Source: Ramlibacter sp.
GTDB taxonomy: Bacteria > Pseudomonadota > Gammaproteobacteria > Burkholderiales > Burkholderiaceae_C
DNA: 39,850 nt
Reading direction: 5' to 3'
Assembly: GCA_013815685.1 (NCBI GenBank)
Contig: JACDFR010000039.1
Span: 1 to 39,850 of the forward strand
This document shows positions 7,358 to 14,472 of this stretch, in pieces. The notes under the pieces were generated by a model. That model saw only the letters and a list, made by a program, of their open reading frames with translations. It was not told the origin of the DNA and ran no database searches. How positions within the stretch are numbered: the stretch's first letter is position 1; each line of letters begins with the position of its first letter. The position numbers and the translations under genes were made by a program.

Positions 7358-7867
7358 TCAGGGCTCGCTGAGCATGCAGGAAGACGCCGGGATTGCGCAC
7401 TGCGCGCTGACCTCCAGGGCCGCGAGCCGTTTCTTCATGGTGAGCACTGCGGCATCCTTGCTCAGCAAAAGACACTTGTGCTGCACTGCCAGGTCGATGA
7501 ACTTCTGGTCGTCCGGGTCGCTGCAGGTGACCGCCGCCTTTTCCGGCGCATCGACGATACGGGCATGGCGGTCGAAGCCCGCCAGCACGTCGGCCGCTTG
7601 CAACTGGTAGAAGGCCAGCCGGGAGCAAATGTGCCGGTAGCCCAGCACGCGTTCGAGCTCATCGCGCATGGCTTGCGTCGCGACCCAGCCCCAGTCGCCT
7701 CGCTCCAGGCCGGCCTTCAGCGGCTTCGCCGCCGTGTCGTCGAAGACGAACAGGTCCAGGACGATGTTGGTATCAAGGACGACATGGGCCCCCACGCTTG
7801 CAGCTGAAGCTGCTGCGCTGCCCCCCGAGGGGGCCTTCGCGCCTTGGGGCGGCCCGGCGTCGCTCAA
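7358..7867 (-). CDS. PIN-domain protein (putative ribonuclease/toxin)
   Basis: The core VVLDTNIVLDLFVFDD carries the first catalytic Asp of PIN domains; further acidic residues lie in MRDELERVL and CSDPDDQKFIDLA, matching the family annotated as putative toxin-antitoxin PIN proteins. Such enzymes are Mg-dependent RNases. No antitoxin gene is adjacent, so it may be a solitary housekeeping or orphan copy. The start is uncertain: TTG 7867 overlaps the rlmL stop and has GGAGG upstream, but the first ~24 residues (GPPQGAKAPSGG...) come from dispersed-repeat copy B. GTG 7795 would begin just before HVVLDTN and is the better match to family length. It is last in the lptA-lptB-rpoN-rlmL series. Confidence 0.8.
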   Translation of the reverse strand: MSDAGPPQGAKAPSGGSAAASAASVGAHVVLDTNIVLDLFVFDDTAAKPLKAGLERGDWGWVATQAMRDELERVLGYRHICSRLAFYQLQAADVLAGFDRHARIVDAPEKAAVTCSDPDDQKFIDLAVQHKCLLLSKDAAVLTMKKRLAALEVSAQCAIPASSCMLSEP

Positions 7868-7868
7868 G
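7788..7868 (+). repeat. Dispersed GC-rich repeat, copy B
   Basis: It lies between the PIN-domain core and the rlmL stop. Bases 7825-7855 are identical over 31 positions to the reverse complement of 10649-10679 (copy C). The core contains CCCCCCGAGGGGG and CCTTGGGGCGGCC, each able to form small stems. Its translation supplies the odd N-terminal extension of the PIN frame. Confidence 0.85.
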
Positions 7869-9075
7869 CCTCACTCCCTCCGCGGTTTCTGCCGGCCACC
7901 ATGTCGAAGCGGAACAGCCGGCATTCGATGGGGCCGTTCCACATCGGCACCCGCCGCGATTCCTTCAGGCGCATGCGCGTAGGCAGCTTGAGATCGGGGG
8001 TCAGCACCCAGGCCGTCCAGTTGGGGTAGTTCTTCTTCCAGTGGGCGGCCAGCTGATTGAAGAAATCGCCGCCATCTTCGGTTTCAGCCCGCTCGCGCCC
8101 GCCCTGGCTGCGGCCCGCCACGCCGGCGGTCTCGATGCGCTCGCCATAGGGCGGGTTGACCAGCATCACGCCGGGCTCCTCGCTGGGCGGCATGCGCTGC
8201 AAGGCGTCGCCGCCGCGCAACTGCACGGTGTCGGCCACGCCGGCGCGGCCCGCATTGCGCGTGGCGAAGTCGACCATGCGAAAGGCCACGTCGCTGCCGA
8301 ACACCGGCGCGGTGGCGGGCCGCTGCTGCGCCTTGGCCTCTTCCCACAGCGCCTTCCATACATGGGCCTGGTAAGGCAGCATCTTTTCAAAGGCGAAGCG
8401 GCGCAATTGGCCCGGCGCGATATTGCAGGCTAGCTGCGCCGCCTCGATGGCGATGGTGCCGCTGCCGCAGCAAGGGTCGTACAGCGGCGCCGCTGCGTCC
8501 CAGCCGCTGGCGGCGATCATGGCCGCGGCCAGCGTTTCCTTCAGCGGCGCCTCGCCCTTGTCCTCGCGCCAGCCGCGCTTGAACAGCGGCTCGCCCGAGG
8601 TGTCGATGTAGAGCGTGGCGGTGTCGGTGGTGAGGTGGGCGTAGATACGGATGTCGGGCCACTGCGTGTCGACATTGGGCCGCTCGCCGCGCTTGTTGCG
8701 AAAGCGGTCGGCCACTGCGTCCTTGATCTTCAATCCGGCGAAGTTCAGGCTTTTGAGCGGGCTGTGCTGCGCCGTCACCTCGACCTTGAAGCTCTCCTTG
8801 GTGGTGAACCAGATTTCCCAGGCCACGGCGCCGGCCGCCTCGTACAGGTCGTTCTCGCTGCGGTAGGGTGTGTGGGACAGCTGCACCAGTACCCGTTGCG
8901 CCAGGCGGCTGTGCAGGTTCAGCCGCATGGCATCGCGCCAGGAGGCGCGCAGCATCACGCCGCCCCGGCTGGTGAGCAGATCGTCCCCCGCCAGGCCCGT
9001 CAGGCGGTGCACCTCGTCGGCGAGAAAACCTTCGACGCCGGCGGCGCAAGGCAGAAATAGTTGCAGCTGGTTCAC
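7864..9075 (-). CDS. rlmL: 23S rRNA (guanine-N2) methyltransferase, RlmL type
   Basis: The 403-residue protein has an N-terminal THUMP domain (about 45-160; FKVEVTAQHSPLKSLNF) and a UPF0020 Rossmann methyltransferase domain with DPCCGSGTIAIEAAQLA (SAM binding) and NPPYGER (catalytic NPPY motif). RlmL methylates N2 of G2445 of 23S rRNA. Unlike the E. coli RlmKL fusion, the C-terminal RlmK half is absent, as in most betaproteobacteria. GTG 9075 overlaps the rpoN stop (GTGA) and begins MNQLQLFLPCAAG, a normal family start; the longer open frame upstream is antisense-free read-through of the rpoN region and is not real. The stop overlaps a possible TTG start of the PIN gene. Confidence 0.92.
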   Translation of the reverse strand: MNQLQLFLPCAAGVEGFLADEVHRLTGLAGDDLLTSRGGVMLRASWRDAMRLNLHSRLAQRVLVQLSHTPYRSENDLYEAAGAVAWEIWFTTKESFKVEVTAQHSPLKSLNFAGLKIKDAVADRFRNKRGERPNVDTQWPDIRIYAHLTTDTATLYIDTSGEPLFKRGWREDKGEAPLKETLAAAMIAASGWDAAAPLYDPCCGSGTIAIEAAQLACNIAPGQLRRFAFEKMLPYQAHVWKALWEEAKAQQRPATAPVFGSDVAFRMVDFATRNAGRAGVADTVQLRGGDALQRMPPSEEPGVMLVNPPYGERIETAGVAGRSQGGRERAETEDGGDFFNQLAAHWKKNYPNWTAWVLTPDLKLPTRMRLKESRRVPMWNGPIECRLFRFDMVAGRNRGGSEA

Positions 9076-10616
9076 AAGGCTTTTCTTAGATTGGCGGGCG
9101 CGATGCGAAGCGCCTCGCGGTATTTTGCGACGGTGCGGCGCGCGCACTCGATGCCCTGTTCCTTCAGCATCTCGGAGATCTGGCTGTCCGACAGCGGCTT
9201 TTTCAGGCTCTCGGACGCGACGAACTGCTTGATGAGCGCGCGAACGGCCGTGCTGGAGGCATTGCCGCCGGTTTCGGTGCCGAGCGCCGAGCCGAAGAAA
9301 TACTTCAGCTCGACGGTTCCGTAAGGCGTCGACATGTACTTGGCGGTGGTCACCCGGCTGATGGTGGACTCGTGCAACCCGAGCTCGTCGGCGATTTCGC
9401 GCAGCACCAGCGGCCGCATGGCCAGTTCGCCGTGCACGAAAAAACTCTTCTGGCGTTCGACGATCGCATTCGACACGCGAAGGATGGTGTCGAAGCGCTG
9501 CTGGATATTCTTGATGAACCAGCGGGCCTCCTGCAGGCGCTGCTGCAGCGCCTGATGGCCCTCGCCCTTGTGCGACTTGAGCGCACCGGCGTAGATATCG
9601 TGCACGCGCAACCTGGGCATCACATCGGGATTGAGCCGCACGCGAAAGCGCGCCTGCTGGCCGCCGCCCGCCCGCGTCACCAGCACGTCGGGGATGACGA
9701 CGTTGCGCTCCACGTCGACGAAACGGCGGCCGGGCTTGGGCTCCAGCCGGGTGATGAGGCCGATCGCGGCGCGCACCTGCGCGTCGCTGTCGCCGCACAG
9801 CTGCGCCAGACGCTTGACGTCGCGGCGCGCCAGCAGGTCCATCGGCTGGGCGCAAATGCGCAGGGCCGTGGCGCATGCCGCGGGCGCATCGCCGCCGGCG
9901 TGCAAGGCCTTGAGCTGCAGCGACAGGCATTCTTCGAGCGAGCGGGCGCCGACGCCCACCGGCTCCAGGTGCTGGAGCAATCCAAGCGCCACCGTGAAGC
10001 GATGCACCAGTTCGTCCTGCTGCTCCGGGTCGCCGGCGGCCAGGCCCGCCGCGAGCGACTCCAGCGACTCGTCGAGGTAGCCGTCGTCGTTGAGCGATTC
10101 GATGAGGAAGCGCAGGGCGCAGCAGTCTTCCTCGCTCAGGCGCACCGACAGCGCCTGCCGGTGCAGATGCGCCCGCAGCGACTCATGGCCGCGTGCCAGG
10201 TCCGTCGCATCCACGTCTTCGTCACCGCCCAGGTTGTTCTTGCGCGGCGTCGCGTCGCCGCCCCACTCGCCGTCGTCCGGAACGACTTCGGTGCTGCCGT
10301 CGCCTTCCCAGCTGGGCGCCTCCGGCTCCAGGACGGCGGCCGGTTCGGCTTCGCTGGCCGGCGCGGTGGGCGTGTAGTCGGAAAACTCGGTCTCGCGGTC
10401 GTCCTCGGGCGCGGGCACATCGGCTTGCGCCAGCCCGAACTCCTCGCGCTGGGCCTCGTCGTGGTTTACTTCCAGGAAAGGATTCTCGTCGAGCATCTGC
10501 TCGACTTCCTGCGACAGTTCGAGCGTGGACAGCTGCAGCAGGCGGATCGACTGCTGCAGCTGCGGCGTCAGCGCAAGGTGCTGCGAAACGCGAAGGGACA
10601 GGCCCTGCTTCATCAT
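9072..10616 (-). CDS. rpoN: RNA polymerase sigma-54 factor
   Basis: RpoN directs RNA polymerase to -24/-12 promoters that need an AAA+ activator. The ~514-residue product shows region I (MKQGLSLRVSQHLALTPQ, LQQSIRLLQLSTLEL, Gln/Leu-rich, activator contact), an acidic region II (about 60-150), the core-binding region, the HTH (LREIADELGLHESTISR) and the diagnostic RpoN box ARRTVAKYRE near the C-terminus. Two adjacent ATGs (10616 and 10613) are possible starts. It follows lptB, separated by repeat copy C, and is coupled to rlmL by GTGA. The usual downstream hpf and ptsN genes are not here; rlmL follows directly. Confidence 0.96.
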   Translation of the reverse strand: MMKQGLSLRVSQHLALTPQLQQSIRLLQLSTLELSQEVEQMLDENPFLEVNHDEAQREEFGLAQADVPAPEDDRETEFSDYTPTAPASEAEPAAVLEPEAPSWEGDGSTEVVPDDGEWGGDATPRKNNLGGDEDVDATDLARGHESLRAHLHRQALSVRLSEEDCCALRFLIESLNDDGYLDESLESLAAGLAAGDPEQQDELVHRFTVALGLLQHLEPVGVGARSLEECLSLQLKALHAGGDAPAACATALRICAQPMDLLARRDVKRLAQLCGDSDAQVRAAIGLITRLEPKPGRRFVDVERNVVIPDVLVTRAGGGQQARFRVRLNPDVMPRLRVHDIYAGALKSHKGEGHQALQQRLQEARWFIKNIQQRFDTILRVSNAIVERQKSFFVHGELAMRPLVLREIADELGLHESTISRVTTAKYMSTPYGTVELKYFFGSALGTETGGNASSTAVRALIKQFVASESLKKPLSDSQISEMLKEQGIECARRTVAKYREALRIAPANLRKAL

Positions 10617-10634
10617 GGCCTTGTCACAGCCGGT

Positions 10635-10724
10635 GCTTGGACGCCGCAGGGCCGCCCCAAGGCGCGAAGGCCCCCTCGGCAGGCAGGGAGCCACACAACG
10701 TGGGCGACCGTGGGGGCCACATCT
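10635..10724 (-). repeat. Dispersed GC-rich repeat, copy C (between lptB and rpoN)
   Basis: It fills the lptB-rpoN spacer, right against the lptB stop. In leftward orientation it reads GGCCCCCACGGTCGCCCACG, then CCGAGGGGGCC and CCTTGGGGCGGCCC. Bases 10649-10679 match copy B exactly on the opposite strand. Position inside a conserved operon suggests it is tolerated in transcribed spacers; it could affect transcript folding or processing. Confidence 0.85.
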
Positions 10725-11510
10725 TCACATCCGGAAGTGCTCGCCGAGATAGACCCGGCGCACGTCGGCGTTGTTGACGATCTCGGAAGGCGTGCCCTGG
10801 GCCAGCACGCTGCCGTCGCTGATGATGTAGGCGTGGTCGCAGATGCCCAGCGTTTCTCTGACGTTGTGGTCCGTGATCAGCACCCCGATGCCGCGCGACT
10901 TGAGAAAGCCGATGATGCGCTGGATCTCGATCACGGCGATGGGGTCGATGCCCGCGAAGGGCTCGTCCAGCAGGATGAAACGCGGCTGGGTCGCCAGCGC
11001 CCGCGCGATCTCGACGCGGCGGCGCTCGCCCCCGGACAATGCCAGCGCCGGCGAGTCGCGCAGGTGGTCCACCCGCAGGTCCTGCAGCAGCGCCGTGAGC
11101 CGCTTCTCGATTTCGGCGCGCTCCAGCGTTCGCCCCTGCGCGTCTCGCTGCAGTTCGAGCACGGCCCGGACGTTTTCCTCGACATTGAGCTTGCGGAAGA
11201 TCGAAGCTTCCTGCGGCAGGTATGACAGCCCCAGGCGCGACCGCCTGTGGATCGGCATGTGCTCCACGGACCGGCCATCGATCGAGATCTCGCCCCCGTC
11301 CGCGCGCACCAGGCCCACGATCATGTAGAACGAGGTGGTCTTGCCCGCGCCGTTGGGGCCCAGCAGGCCGACGACCTCGCCCTTGTCCACTTCGAGGGAA
11401 ACGTCCTTGACCACCTTGCGGCTACCGTAGGACTTCTGCAGGTGCTGCGCCCGCAGCCGGCTGGTGCCCGGGACGGGCTCGGCACTGCGCCCGGTGGGCG
11501 CAGGCTGCAT
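10725..11510 (-). CDS. lptB: LPS export ABC transporter ATP-binding protein
   Basis: LptB is the cytoplasmic ATPase of the LptB2FGC complex that pulls LPS out of the inner membrane and pushes it over the LptA bridge. The ~261-residue sequence has the Walker [11 protein letters not shown]-loop [12 protein letters not shown] signature [15 protein letters not shown], Walker [14 protein letters not shown] and the H-loop TDHNVRETL, in family-typical form. About 20 extra N-terminal residues (AEPVPGTSR) precede the usual start of the domain. ATG 11510 overlaps the lptA stop by one base (TGATG). It is followed by repeat copy C and rpoN, the widespread lptA-lptB-rpoN order. Confidence 0.96.
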   Translation of the reverse strand: MQPAPTGRSAEPVPGTSRLRAQHLQKSYGSRKVVKDVSLEVDKGEVVGLLGPNGAGKTTSFYMIVGLVRADGGEISIDGRSVEHMPIHRRSRLGLSYLPQEASIFRKLNVEENVRAVLELQRDAQGRTLERAEIEKRLTALLQDLRVDHLRDSPALALSGGERRRVEIARALATQPRFILLDEPFAGIDPIAVIEIQRIIGFLKSRGIGVLITDHNVRETLGICDHAYIISDGSVLAQGTPSEIVNNADVRRVYLGEHFRM

Positions 11511-12118
11511 CACTTCTTTCCCCCGTCCAGCGTGACGCTCGGGCGCAACTGGGCGGGAGGCTGGGCTGGCGCCGCGGGTCCCGAAGCGGCGCCGCGCGGC
11601 GCCATCACGGCCCGCACCCGCCCGCCTGCCGCAGGGCTCGTCGGGCCGCCGTCCACGCTGAATACATCGGTGCCGTTGTCATAGGTGATCAGGCTGCCCA
11701 CGATCTCGTCGTTCAGCTCGGCGCCGCGGTAACGGCGCAGCTCGGCGCGCTTGATGAACTTCACCCGGTCGGCCTTGCTGTCGTATTCGATGGTCTCTCC
11801 CTCGCCTTCGATGAACTCATCCACACCCTCGCGCTTCTGGCGGTAGAAAGCCAGCTTGCCCGGATCGGCGGTGACGACACCGTACTGGTAGCCCTCGGGG
11901 TCCTGGCGCACCTCGACCCGCGCCCCGCGAATCACGATGGTGCCCTTGGTCAACACGACCTTGCCGGTAAAGACGCTGGTCTGCTTGAGGTCGTCGTAGC
12001 GCAACGCGTCGGCCTCGACATTCATGGGCTTGTTTCGGTCGGCCCGTTCGGCGGCCGCCATGCCGCTGGTCAGCAGGAGCGCCAGCGATGCGAGTAAGGG
12101 AAATAGGCGATGTTTCAT
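11510..12118 (-). CDS. lptA: Periplasmic LPS transport protein
   Basis: LptA forms the periplasmic beta-jellyroll bridge carrying LPS from LptC to LptD. The 202-residue product begins with a signal peptide ([20 protein letters not shown], cut near AAAERA), followed by the OstA-like domain: [44 protein letters not shown] and [15 protein letters not shown]. The last ~40 residues are a Pro/Ala-rich tail typical of betaproteobacterial LptA. Start 12118 gives the clean signal peptide; an ATG at 12142 would add eight residues. lptC and kdsC, normally upstream, are missing; a divergent binding-protein gene occupies that side. Confidence 0.95.
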   Translation of the reverse strand: MKHRLFPLLASLALLLTSGMAAAERADRNKPMNVEADALRYDDLKQTSVFTGKVVLTKGTIVIRGARVEVRQDPEGYQYGVVTADPGKLAFYRQKREGVDEFIEGEGETIEYDSKADRVKFIKRAELRRYRGAELNDEIVGSLITYDNGTDVFSVDGGPTSPAAGGRVRAVMAPRGAASGPAAPAQPPAQLRPSVTLDGGKK

Positions 12119-12204
12119 AGAGGCATGAATCTTGCTCCGCATTGTACCGACCGCTTGGGCGCGGCCTCGTTGCTGCAAGGGCGCCACGACTCGGAACTCA
12201 GAAA

Positions 12205-12256
12205 TAGTCAAAAGAGTTAACTCAACAATAGAATGGTTGAGCACTGTCCAAAGTGC
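12205..12256 (+). promoter_or_regulatory. Probable promoter with overlapping palindromes, upstream of PhnD-like gene
   Basis: TAGTCA (12205-12210) and TAGAAT (12229-12234), 18 bases apart, resemble -35 and -10 elements and would give a leader of about 35 bases. Three short symmetric sequences overlap them: GAGTTAACTC (12214-12223), CTCAAC/GTTGAG around the -10 (12221-12226 and 12236-12241), and GCACT/AGTGC (12241-12245 and 12252-12256). The arrangement suggests an operator for a dimeric regulator, or leader hairpins. The patch is AT-rich in a GC-rich setting. Confidence 0.45.
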
Positions 12257-12275
12257 ATCAAGGGAGAGAACCATC

Positions 12276-13106
12276 ATGAAATTCAAAACCGCATTCGCCG
12301 GCGTCATCGCGCTGGCCGCAGCCCTGCTTCCCACCGTCGTACCCGCCCAGGGGCGGGACTTGGTGCTTGCCATCAGCGAAGGCACTTCGGGTGGCCTCGA
12401 CCATTCCCGCGTCATCGCCAAGTATGGGGGCCTCGCCAACATGATGGGCGACGCGGCCAAGAGAAAGGTCGTGCTGGTATTCGTGCGCGAATTCGCCCAG
12501 CTCGAGGAAGGCATGAAGTCCGGCCGCTTCGACCTGGTGATGGCGCGCCCGAGCGACTATCCGGCGCGCGGCGTGCGCAATTACGGCTATCGCTACCTTG
12601 CCCATGCCAAGCCCGACGGCAACTGCCTGATCGTCGTGCCCAAGACCTCCACCATCAAGACCCTGGCCGAAGCCCGGGGCAAGCGCTGGATCATGCCCGA
12701 GCAGGCCGCCTATATGACCAAGTTCTGCCGCGCCGAGCTGCGTGACCAGGGCATCGACATCGAGCGCGAGAAAGTTTCGTATGTGCGCGAACAGTCGACG
12801 ATCGGCTCGTACCTGGAAACGGGGTTCGCGGACGTCGGCGGTGTCGCCTCGTACTCGGGCCTGGCGCGCGACTGGCAGAAGGCGGGCCACACCGTGCTGC
12901 ACAAGAGCACCTCGCAGCCCTACTTTCCGCTGGTGGCCGGCAAGGCCGTGCCGCCCAAGCAGAGCGAGGCGATCCGCAAGATGCTGGTGGACATCGAGGC
13001 CGCCCCCAGCGGGCCGGACGTCCTCAAATCGATTGGCATCGCCGGATTCGACATCACCGGCGAGGAACGCCTCAGCCGCTTGATCAGCTGGCTGGAAAAG
13101 AGTTAG
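12276..13106 (+). CDS. PhnD-like phosphate/phosphonate-type periplasmic binding protein
   Basis: The 276-residue protein has a Sec signal peptide (MKFKTAFAGVIALAAALLP, cut near VPAQG) and a PBP-like fold of the PhnD/TctC-like class: DLVLAISEGTSGGLDH, then FDLVMARPSDYPARG, IVVPKTSTIKTLAEARGKRW and a second lobe with SYLETGFADVGGVASYSG. Such proteins capture small anions (phosphonates, phosphite, organic acids) or act as sensor partners. No ABC permease or ATPase is adjacent, so it may be an orphan receptor. ATG 12276 has AGGGAG 9 bases upstream; a longer in-frame reading from 12132 lacks signal-peptide character. It converges on dsbA with a 12-base gap. Confidence 0.82.
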   Translation: MKFKTAFAGVIALAAALLPTVVPAQGRDLVLAISEGTSGGLDHSRVIAKYGGLANMMGDAAKRKVVLVFVREFAQLEEGMKSGRFDLVMARPSDYPARGVRNYGYRYLAHAKPDGNCLIVVPKTSTIKTLAEARGKRWIMPEQAAYMTKFCRAELRDQGIDIEREKVSYVREQSTIGSYLETGFADVGGVASYSGLARDWQKAGHTVLHKSTSQPYFPLVAGKAVPPKQSEAIRKMLVDIEAAPSGPDVLKSIGIAGFDITGEERLSRLISWLEKS

Positions 13107-13118
13107 CCGGCGCGTGGC

Positions 13119-13772
13119 TTACCGGCTCTTGCGCGCCTCGGCGACCAGGTAGTCGGTGACCTGCAAGGCACGATCCATGGTGCCCGCCAAGGTGGCGTCG
13201 GTGTAATAGCGCCCTGCAATGCCGAGCGCCGGCACGCCCTGCACCTTGAACGCGTCCTGCAGTTGCGTCGCCCGCCGCGATTTGCCGGACACCGAGAAGG
13301 AGTCGTACAGCTCCTTGAACTTGGCCTTGTCCACCCCCTGCTTGCCCACCCATTCGAGGATGGAGTCTTCCTTGTTGATGGGCTCGCGGTTGGCGTGGAT
13401 CGCCTGGAACACGCGGCCGTGCAGCTCGTCGAGCTTGCCCATGGCTTCAAGGGTGTAGAACAGCCTTTGCTGCGGAACGAAATCGTCGCGAAACGCGACC
13501 GGCACGCGCCTGACGACGACGTCGGCGGGCTGGCGCTTGATCCAGGCTTCCAGGCGCGGCTCGAAAGCGTTGCAATGCGGGCAGCTGTACCAGAAAAATT
13601 CGATCACCTCGAGCTTGCCTTGGGGCGCGTCCCCGCCCACTCGCTTGTCCAGAATCAGGTACTCGCTGCCTTCTTCCGGCTTCTTCGCCTGGGCGAACAG
13701 CGCGCCCGGCAGGCCCAGGCCGGCGGTCGCGAGCAGGCAGGCAGCGCCCGCAGAAAAGTCACGTCGATTCAT
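13119..13772 (-). CDS. dsbA: Thiol:disulfide interchange protein, DsbA type
   Basis: DsbA oxidises Cys pairs of exported proteins in the periplasm and is re-oxidised by DsbB. The 217-residue product has the thioredoxin-fold active site FFWYSCPHCNAF (CPHC, residues 64-67), a helical insert and the cis-Pro loop QGVPALGIAG. The N-terminus MNRRDFSAGAACLLATAG has a twin-arginine-like RRDFS, so export by Tat rather than Sec is possible. AAGGAG lies 8 bases before ATG 13772; the open frame upstream to 13952 is antisense read-through. It follows the SPOR gene by 76 bases. Confidence 0.93.
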   Translation of the reverse strand: MNRRDFSAGAACLLATAGLGLPGALFAQAKKPEEGSEYLILDKRVGGDAPQGKLEVIEFFWYSCPHCNAFEPRLEAWIKRQPADVVVRRVPVAFRDDFVPQQRLFYTLEAMGKLDELHGRVFQAIHANREPINKEDSILEWVGKQGVDKAKFKELYDSFSVSGKSRRATQLQDAFKVQGVPALGIAGRYYTDATLAGTMDRALQVTDYLVAEARKSR

Positions 13773-13848
13773 GTCGATCCACTCCTTCGTTTGTGCCAAG
13801 GTCTGAGGCCGGCTCAGCCGGAAGGTTCCGGCGAGAATTCCGGCGGGG

Positions 13849-14454
13849 CTAGCGCTGTACCCGCACCAGCGCTGTTTCCACTCCGCCGGTCTCGAGCTTT
13901 TCCTTCTGCCGGTCGGCGTCTTCCTTCTTCTCGAAGGGGCCGACGCGCACACGGAACACCTGGCGCCCCGATTGCTCCCGCTCGGTGACCTTGGCGTCGA
14001 TGCCCATCAGGGAAAGCTTGGCCCGCTGGGCTTCCGCATCATCGAGGGTGCGAAAAGCGCCGGCCTGCACAAAATAGAAGAACGGGTCGGCCCCGGGCGC
14101 CGCGGCTCGGGCCGAGGCCAGATCGCCCAGAGGGTCGGCCGGCGCCTTGCCCCTGACCGCCGGCGCGACCGGCGGGGCGGGAATGGTGGCTACCGGGGGC
14201 GCGGGCGCCACCACGGCCGGCGCCGGCGGGGCGGACCTGGCGGGGTTCTTGCCGTACAACGGGGCGTTGGGGTCCCAATCGCGGTTCTTGCGGGTCTCGG
14301 CGGCGTCCTGTTCGGCGGTGCGGCTCTGGCCCTTGTTGAGAAAGGGAACGGGCACCTTGGTCACGTAGACTGCCACCGCCAGCGCCGCGGCCAGGCCCAG
14401 CACCACGCCGATGATGATGCCCACGATGACGGATCCGGCTTGTCTGTTTTTCAC
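13849..14454 (-). CDS. SPOR-domain membrane protein (FtsN-like)
   Basis: The 201-residue protein has a short cytoplasmic start, one membrane span (about residues 7-30, VIVGIIIGVVLGLAAALAVA), a Pro/Ala-rich periplasmic linker (about 50-118) and a C-terminal SPOR domain (about 124-200; FFYFVQAGAFRTLDDAEAQR and FRVRVGPFEKKEDAD). SPOR domains bind denuded peptidoglycan at the division septum; this layout matches the FtsN-like proteins encoded next to argS in Burkholderiales. The start is GTG 14454 with AGGAAA upstream, 18 bases after the argS stop. Confidence 0.9.
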   Translation of the reverse strand: MKNRQAGSVIVGIIIGVVLGLAAALAVAVYVTKVPVPFLNKGQSRTAEQDAAETRKNRDWDPNAPLYGKNPARSAPPAPAVVAPAPPVATIPAPPVAPAVRGKAPADPLGDLASARAAAPGADPFFYFVQAGAFRTLDDAEAQRAKLSLMGIDAKVTEREQSGRQVFRVRVGPFEKKEDADRQKEKLETGGVETALVRVQR

Positions 14455-14472
14455 TGCTTGGTTTCCTGCGGC

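Noticed and set aside
7358..7867. Complete toxin-antitoxin pair
   Set aside because: No small antitoxin gene lies beside the PIN-domain gene; rlmL and a pseudogene are its neighbours.
9076..9930. Long upstream extension of the rlmL frame
   Set aside because: It is the out-of-frame shadow of rpoN; the GTGA overlap start at 9075 matches RlmL homologues.
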